Positions 30,275 through 33,763 of a stretch of DNA of 33,763 nt are shown here, piece by piece (positions within the stretch are counted from its first letter, which is position 1; the number at the start of each line of letters is the position of its first letter). The DNA is from a virus: positions 1 through 33,763 of IMG/VR virus record IMGVR_UViG_3300035688_000036; one strand, written 5' to 3'. Position numbers and translations under genes: made by a program. The notes below the pieces were generated by a model, which worked only from the letters and a program-made list of their open reading frames with translations, had not been told where the DNA came from and did no database searches.

Positions 30275-31672
30275 ATGCCTCGCGGCTGGTTAGGTTTCGC
30301 CCGTCTCTTCCGCGAGCGCCATCCCGGCCAACCCGTGGTCATGGATCGCCGCGGCACCACCTTCCAGCGCCGCTACAATGAGTACCTGCGCTCCGGCACC
30401 CCGCCCACGTTCGGCCCGCCGCCCCATCTCTCCGAGATCACCGGCCCGCCGGGCGACACCGGTCCGGCGGGTCCAACGGGTCCCACCGGCCCGACCGGTC
30501 CCACCGGTCCGCCCGGCGCCAGCCGTTTCGACGCCCTCACTGATACATTCACCTACCCTGGCAACGCCCTCAAGCTCGTGCGCGTCAAAGAGGACGAATC
30601 CGGCCTCGAGCCCTTCGCTGGCGGTGGAAATCCTGCCGTCCCCGGTCACCCGCATCTCCTCGATGGTGCCAGTCTGCTCCGCGACGGCGCCTTTGAGCAC
30701 CAATCGCTCGCCCCCGGCTTCCCCGACTGGTGGGTAATCAATTACGATCTCTGCTCCGTCCGCCTCGTCGCCGGCGATAGCGCCGCCGGCGCCAATTGCC
30801 TTGAGTTCTACGACCGCACCGCGCCCGGTCAGGTGCGTGTGAATGCCATCTTCAATAACGTCGCCGACCTCCCCATTCATACCGTCGTGGATCCCGCCCG
30901 TATCTACGAGGTCTCCGCCTGGATCCGCCGCACCAACTCCGTGGACGATGGCAATTACATCACCCTTTGCGTCGGCTGCTATGACCGCGATGGTGTTCTC
31001 CTCGACGGCCGCGAGGCCGTGGCCGCCATCCCGCCCACCACCGCCTGGGTCTATCATTCCGGCCGCATCGGCCCCGGGCAAGCATATACCTGGCCCGCCG
31101 GCACCTATTACATCACCTTCTCCGTCCGCGATTACTCGACCGGCAACACCGCCGTCAACCGTGTGGATGCCGTCCGCCTCGTCATGCTCCCCGCCAACGA
31201 CCATGCCCTGCTCGAAATTGCCACTGCCGCCGAGACGACGACCGGCGCCGACGCGACGCGGGCGGTCTCGCCGGATGGTCTGGCCGGCAGTAGCATCTTC
31301 GGCGTCAAGGGCTTCGTTATTCAGGTGGTGGTGGACGCCACGGATGTGGACACGACTTCCGGTATCGCCTATGTGCCTATACCGGCGGCCCTGAACGGGA
31401 TGAACCTCATTCGCGCCCAGGCACACGTTACGACGGCGGGCACGACCAATCCCACGACGATACAGGTGCGGAACCTGACCAAGTACGCCAGCAATGATGC
31501 CCTTTCGACCGCAATCTCTATCGCGTCCGGGGAGACCAAGGGCACGGCAGGAATCGTCAACACGTCTTACGACGACGTCGCGACCGACGATAACATCAAA
31601 ATCTACGTCACGGCTCAGAGCACCACGAAGCCGAAGGGCTTGCGCGTTGTGCTGGAGTTCCAGTTGCCGTAG
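30275..31672 (+). CDS. Tail fibre protein with collagen-like segment
   Basis: A 465-residue protein starting at ATG 30275 behind GGAGG. A collagen-like run of about nine Gly-X-Y triplets, rich in GPT and GPP, lies at about residues 55-81 and should form a trimeric stalk. After it come a carbohydrate-binding-like beta-sandwich (about 115-310, 'FEHQSLAPGFPDWWVINYD', 'RIYEVSAWIRRTNS', 'YTWPAGTYYITFSVRDYS') and a C-terminal beta domain ('GFVIQVVVDATDVDTTS', 'LRVVLEFQLP'). Such proteins are trimeric receptor-binding fibres. The open frame upstream of 30275 runs through repeats and is not coding. Confidence 0.8.
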   Translation: MPRGWLGFARLFRERHPGQPVVMDRRGTTFQRRYNEYLRSGTPPTFGPPPHLSEITGPPGDTGPAGPTGPTGPTGPTGPPGASRFDALTDTFTYPGNALKLVRVKEDESGLEPFAGGGNPAVPGHPHLLDGASLLRDGAFEHQSLAPGFPDWWVINYDLCSVRLVAGDSAAGANCLEFYDRTAPGQVRVNAIFNNVADLPIHTVVDPARIYEVSAWIRRTNSVDDGNYITLCVGCYDRDGVLLDGREAVAAIPPTTAWVYHSGRIGPGQAYTWPAGTYYITFSVRDYSTGNTAVNRVDAVRLVMLPANDHALLEIATAAETTTGADATRAVSPDGLAGSSIFGVKGFVIQVVVDATDVDTTSGIAYVPIPAALNGMNLIRAQAHVTTAGTTNPTTIQVRNLTKYASNDALSTAISIASGETKGTAGIVNTSYDDVATDDNIKIYVTAQSTTKPKGLRVVLEFQLP

Positions 31673-31681
31673 AGAAGCCAC

Positions 31682-32158
31682 ATGGCGACAGTAACCTTAC
31701 GACCGAATGGGGACGCCGGACCGAACGACTGGCTGCCGATGCCAGGACCAACGCACTACACCGCCGTGGATGAAGCGGTCCTCGACAAGGCCGATTACCT
31801 GGAGGTAGTCAATGCCACCAGTGACATCCTCGACATGGAGACGGTTGCGGGCATCGATGTGGCGACGCAGATCGACATCCACGTTTACAATTACCTCACC
31901 GATAACCGCGACGAGATGGACGCCCACCTTATCATTGACGGAGCTGACCTGGGACGCGGCAGCAGCGAAGTTGGGCAGACGCCGGAAGGCGAAGGCGTGA
32001 CGAGTTTCACGGGAGTGTGGTCGCAGGCCCAGATTGATTCAATGAAAGTCAAGCTCTTTGGCTATATCGAGTACGGCGAATACGCGCGCGCCTACCAGGT
32101 GTGGGCAGTCGTCACATACACCGAACGCGCCGCGCAACCGTGGGTGGCGATGTTCTGA
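31682..32158 (+). CDS. Small beta-rich virion surface protein
   Basis: A 158-residue protein with strands 'TVTLRPNGDAGPNDWLPMPG', 'DILDMETVAGIDVATQIDIH', 'DAHLIIDGADLG' and 'YARAYQVWAVVTYTE'. This single jelly-roll-like domain pattern is common in phage minor virion proteins that read 'LRPNGD...W'. AGAGAAG precedes the ATG. It probably completes the fibre or adsorption cluster. No enzymatic motif. Confidence 0.65.
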   Translation: MATVTLRPNGDAGPNDWLPMPGPTHYTAVDEAVLDKADYLEVVNATSDILDMETVAGIDVATQIDIHVYNYLTDNRDEMDAHLIIDGADLGRGSSEVGQTPEGEGVTSFTGVWSQAQIDSMKVKLFGYIEYGEYARAYQVWAVVTYTERAAQPWVAMF

Positions 32159-32188
32159 CGCGCACTTGCGGGAAATAGGAGACCTTTC

Positions 32189-32485
32189 ATGGATGCTACA
32201 GTGCTCGATTTGCTCAAAGGTGGCGGCGTCGCCGGCGTCATCATCATCGCCTTCTGGTTGCTTATCCTGCCTATCATCAAAACCAGCACGGCTGAGGTCT
32301 CGGCCAGCCGCCAGGAGCGCCAGAGTGTGCTGTTGCCGATGGTCGAAAACATGACCCGGCTCACCCTCAGCATTCAGGAGAGCCAACGGCAGAATCAGGA
32401 GAGCCACACCGGCCTGATGCAGACCATCATCGGCCTCAAGAGCGCCGTGGACATCCTCTGCGAGAAGGCCAACGGCGGCAAATGA
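32189..32485 (+). CDS. Holin-like protein with one membrane segment
   Basis: A 98-residue protein. A single hydrophobic helix at about residues 12-30 ('GVAGVIIIAFWLLILPII') follows a short N-terminus, and a long polar helix with Gln/Glu/Ser repeats (about 36-80) follows. AGGAG lies ahead of ATG 32189. Position directly before the endolysin suggests a pinholin, holin or lysis-accessory role. A tail-associated coiled coil is an alternative. Confidence 0.6.
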   Translation: MDATVLDLLKGGGVAGVIIIAFWLLILPIIKTSTAEVSASRQERQSVLLPMVENMTRLTLSIQESQRQNQESHTGLMQTIIGLKSAVDILCEKANGGK

Positions 32486-32517
32486 TCCGGACGCGCTGTC
32501 CTATGGACTGCGCGATT

Positions 32518-32576
32518 GTAGGGGCGATCCTGGGGTGCCCCTGGTTCCAATTGTAGGGGCGGACAGGTGTCCGCCC
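32518..32576. repeat. Two type A hairpin repeats, one degenerate
   Basis: GTAGGGGCGATCC at 32518 continues into a divergent half (CTGGGGTGCCCCTGG, itself a short hairpin). A second unit at 32553-32576 has arms GGGCGGACA and TGTCCGCCC. They lie between the holin-like gene and the endolysin. Confidence 0.75.
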
Positions 32577-32592
32577 TCCGAAAAGGATCACC

Positions 32593-33075
32593 ATGCGCAC
32601 AATCAACCTGGTCGTCATCCACCAAACCGACACCGTGGACGCTACGGTCGAGGCCATAGACCGCTACCACCGCGAGGTCATGCACTGGAAGGGCATCGGT
32701 TATCATCAGGTCATCTACCGCGATGGATCCGTCCACCGCGGCCGCCTGGATTCGGTGATAGGCAGCCACGCCCGAGGCTACAATGCCCACAGCATTGGCA
32801 TCTGCCTCGTTGGCAAAGGCCCCGCATTTGTAGGGGCGGACACCTGTCCGCCCTCTGGATGGATGCCCTTCGGCGGTTACATGTTCCCTCCCCAATGGAC
32901 TGCTCTCTTGGCTTTCTGTGACATCTACCGGAGCGCCTACGGCGTCTCCTCGGCGCGTTTCGTGGGCCACCGGGAGCTGCCCCACGTCGCTAAGACCTGC
33001 CCAGGCTTCGAGGTCGGCATCCTGCGCGCGGCCCTCGCAGGTCATCCCGTCCCCGCCGACATCCGCCTCCTATGA
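32593..33075 (+). CDS. Endolysin, N-acetylmuramoyl-L-alanine amidase (Amidase_2/PGRP)
   Basis: A 160-residue amidase. Predicted zinc ligands by analogy with T7 lysozyme are His10 (VVIHQT), His126 (VGHREL) and Cys136 (TCPGF), with Lys134 near the catalytic position. 'GYHQVIYRDGSVHRGR' (36-51) and 'GSHARGYNAHSIGICLVG' (57-74) are the remaining family motifs. It cleaves the bond between muramic acid and the peptide stem for lysis. There is no signal peptide, so it would need a holin. Residues 80-87 (VGADTCPP) are encoded exactly by a 24-bp hairpin repeat inserted in a loop before 'PPQWTALL'. Confidence 0.9.
   Translation: MRTINLVVIHQTDTVDATVEAIDRYHREVMHWKGIGYHQVIYRDGSVHRGRLDSVIGSHARGYNAHSIGICLVGKGPAFVGADTCPPSGWMPFGGYMFPPQWTALLAFCDIYRSAYGVSSARFVGHRELPHVAKTCPGFEVGILRAALAGHPVPADIRLL
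32830..32853. repeat. Type A hairpin repeat inside the endolysin gene
   Basis: GTAGGGGCGGACA, CC, TGTCCGCCC, with perfectly complementary arms. It is eight codons long and in frame, nearly identical to the unit 280 bases upstream (32553-32576). Confidence 0.85.
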
Positions 33076-33087
33076 TGCCACCTCGAT

Positions 33088-33121
33088 TGTCATTCTAATC
33101 TAGCGAGGCGAGAGAGGAATC
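33088..33121. repeat. Degenerate type C repeat, reverse orientation
   Basis: TGTCATTCTAATCTAGCGAG, then GCGAGAGAGGAATCT, resembles the reverse complement of the elements at 443-477 and 6129-6162. Its AGAGAGGAA acts as the apparent ribosome binding site of the next gene. Confidence 0.5.
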
Positions 33122-33123
33122 TG

Positions 33124-33360
33124 ATGAGCAAACCGTCCCGTTGGGTGAAGCCCATCCTCGGCCGAGATGCCTACCAGGCGGCCTCAGCGCTCGCCACAGC
33201 AGATCTGCAGCTCGAGCTGAGGGTCTGGACGGCCCAACGCCTGCGCAGGGCCGGCCTGTCATCCAGGACGGCCCAAATGGTCGCCCGTGAAGTCATCGAA
33301 GAGGTGCTGTCGGCTGTGGATCGTAGAGGCGATCCTTGTGACTTGTCCGCCGGCCGTTAG
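33124..33360 (+). CDS. Small hypothetical protein, C-terminus and stop supplied by a repeat
   Basis: A 78-residue, helical, basic protein ('SRWVKPILGRDAYQAASALA', 'LELRVWTAQRLRRAGL'). A type C repeat upstream provides the Shine-Dalgarno, and a nested type A repeat from 33323 provides the last 12 codons and the stop. The original protein was probably longer or ended differently. As the last gene before the right end it may be an accessory lysis or lysogeny gene. Family not recognised. Confidence 0.5.
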   Translation: MSKPSRWVKPILGRDAYQAASALATADLQLELRVWTAQRLRRAGLSSRTAQMVAREVIEEVLSAVDRRGDPCDLSAGR

Positions 33361-33372
33361 GCGGATCGCCCA
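33323..33372. repeat. Type A repeat interrupted by another repeat
   Basis: GTAGAGGCGATCCTTGTG and GATCGCCC are the halves of a type A unit. The bases between (about 33341-33363, ACTTGTCCGCCGG...TTAGGCG) form a second short repeat-like element with its own CCGCC/GGCGG arms. Confidence 0.65.
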
Positions 33373-33512
33373 TCCCCCGGCACCTGCCCAGGCGGCAAAT
33401 ATGGGCGGGAATTGCCGCCCTATGAGGGGATTTATCCTGCCGGCGGTGCGCCGATCGGGACCGCCGCGAAATGGTTTTCGGGACCGCGACAGACGCCCGC
33501 TTCCTCCCTGAA
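33361..33512. other. Non-coding right-end region
   Basis: No credible gene is seen here. It holds the end of a nested repeat and a hairpin with arms GGCGGCAA and TTGCCGCC (about 33392-33420). It continues as GC-rich sequence up to the A+T-rich terminal repeats. The hairpin lacks a T run, so an intrinsic terminator is not supported. Confidence 0.6.
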
Positions 33513-33566
33513 AAAACTACAAATTCAAATTTATCACATCGCAAAACTACCTTATTCCAATTTATC
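33513..33566 (+). repeat. Right-end direct repeats, likely transposase-binding sites
   Basis: AAAACTAC followed by AAATTCAAATTTATC (33513-33535) and AAAACTAC followed by CTTATTCCAATTTATC (33543-33566) agree at 20 of 24 aligned positions and are 30 bp apart. They form an A+T-rich island just before the junction with atpA. Mu ends carry several MuA sites of this size with similar spacing. Confidence 0.65.
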
Positions 33567-33577
33567 CCCGCACTCTA

Positions 33578-33584
33578 CACCCGC
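33578..33584 (+). mobile_element. Predicted phage right terminus and target-site copy
   Basis: Mu-type ends finish with CA. CA at 33578-33579 is followed by CCCGC (33580-33584), after which atpA continues in frame. Restoring AA before C-CCG-CTC would give the usual Asn-Pro-Leu-Asp-Gly-Lys of AtpA. CCCGC is therefore the predicted 5-bp target duplication. CA at 33571-33572 is a less likely end. Confidence 0.5.
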
Positions 33585-33763
33585 TCGATGGCAAAGGGCC
33601 CATCGTCAGCGAGCGCTTCCGCCCCCTGGAAACACAAGCCCCGGGGGTCATTGAGCGCCAGCCCGTCAAGGAGCCGCTGCAAACCGGCATCAAGGCCATT
33701 GACGCGATGACCCCCATCGGCCGCGGCCAGCGCGAGCTCATCATCGGCGACCGCCAGACCGGC
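33581..33763 (+). CDS. atpA: ATP synthase F1 alpha subunit, internal fragment
   Basis: 61 codons are open to the window end and match the AtpA nucleotide-binding domain: 'PLDGKGPI', '[20 protein letters not shown]', '[20 protein letters not shown]', and then TG at the start of the P-loop (GDRQTGKT). The alpha subunit is part of the F1 hexamer that makes ATP. The fragment begins at about residue 120-125 of a normal protein, with no start codon, and directly follows the phage end. The gene is either interrupted by the prophage or present as flanking host DNA packaged with the phage. The rest lies beyond the window. Confidence 0.95.

Noticed and set aside
30470-30525. Gly-Pro-Thr codon run as an assembly artefact
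   Set aside because: The triplets vary in codon use and amino acid, as in genuine collagen-like phage fibres.
30290-31681. Minus-strand open frame of 463 codons opposite the collagen-like fibre
   Set aside because: Gly/Asp/Arg-rich shadow; the forward frame has a collagen segment and beta domains with a good GGAGG.
13947-33372. Possible CRISPR array formed by the recurring GTAGGGGCG hairpins
   Set aside because: The copies are hundreds to thousands of bases apart, the inner arms vary, and there are no regular spacers or cas genes.

Overview
The window is almost entirely one GC-rich, rightward-reading, Mu-like (transposable) prophage or phage genome, about bases 1-33579, followed by 184 bases of bacterial chromosome. 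The chromosomal part is an in-frame internal fragment of atpA (F1 ATP synthase alpha subunit), so the phage right end appears to lie inside atpA. The host is a bacterium with a GC-rich genome. The interspersed hairpin repeats (GTAGGGGCG...CGCCC and others) resemble those I know from uncultured lineages such as Chloroflexota, Armatimonadota and Planctomycetota, but I cannot assign a phylum.

Layout. 1-5292: early/middle region, with a MuB-like AAA ATPase, several very small membrane proteins, a zinc-ribbon protein, a HAD-type phosphatase, a GemA/gp16-like protein and unidentified small genes; the transposase (MuA) and repressor would lie to the left of base 1. 5293-5489: a promoter and a compact structured element that could be a small RNA. 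5490-7902: small and large terminase. 7916-11704: an accessory block of virion/adsorption genes (beta-helix spike, repeat protein, Ig-like protein) placed between terminase and portal. 11707-15262: portal, then a helix-turn-helix gene and a sigma-70-family sigma factor, then a zinc-containing MuF-type head morphogenesis domain. 15263-15509: a consensus sigma-70 promoter driving what looks like a ~190-nt structured RNA ending in a terminator-like hairpin, at the middle of the genome. 15510-19532: protease/scaffold, two tandem signal-anchored paralogues, decoration protein and major capsid. 19678-25846: head-tail connectors, tail tube, tail assembly chaperones with a -1 frameshift, and tape measure. 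25843-32158: tail tip, beta-propeller and collagen-like fibre proteins. 32189-33360: holin-like protein, endolysin amidase and a small unknown. 33361-33579: right end with two direct repeats resembling transposase-binding sites.

Biology. The order (MuB, GemA-like, terminase, DUF935 portal, MuF, I-type protease, capsid, gp36/gpG-like connectors, tape measure) is that of Mu-like phages. There is one tail-tube gene and no sheath, so the particle should have a long non-contractile tail, as in the B3/D3112 group. No Mor/C-type late activator is visible; the encoded sigma factor is the obvious candidate for controlling late transcription.

The most striking points are two candidate structured RNAs (about 5351-5437 and 15301-15492), the second containing a 13/14 match to the terminal repeats; the sigma-factor module apparently splitting a portal-MuF locus; and a genome pervaded by at least four families of short hairpin repeats. 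These repeats sit between genes, nested in one another, and inserted in frame inside coding sequences.
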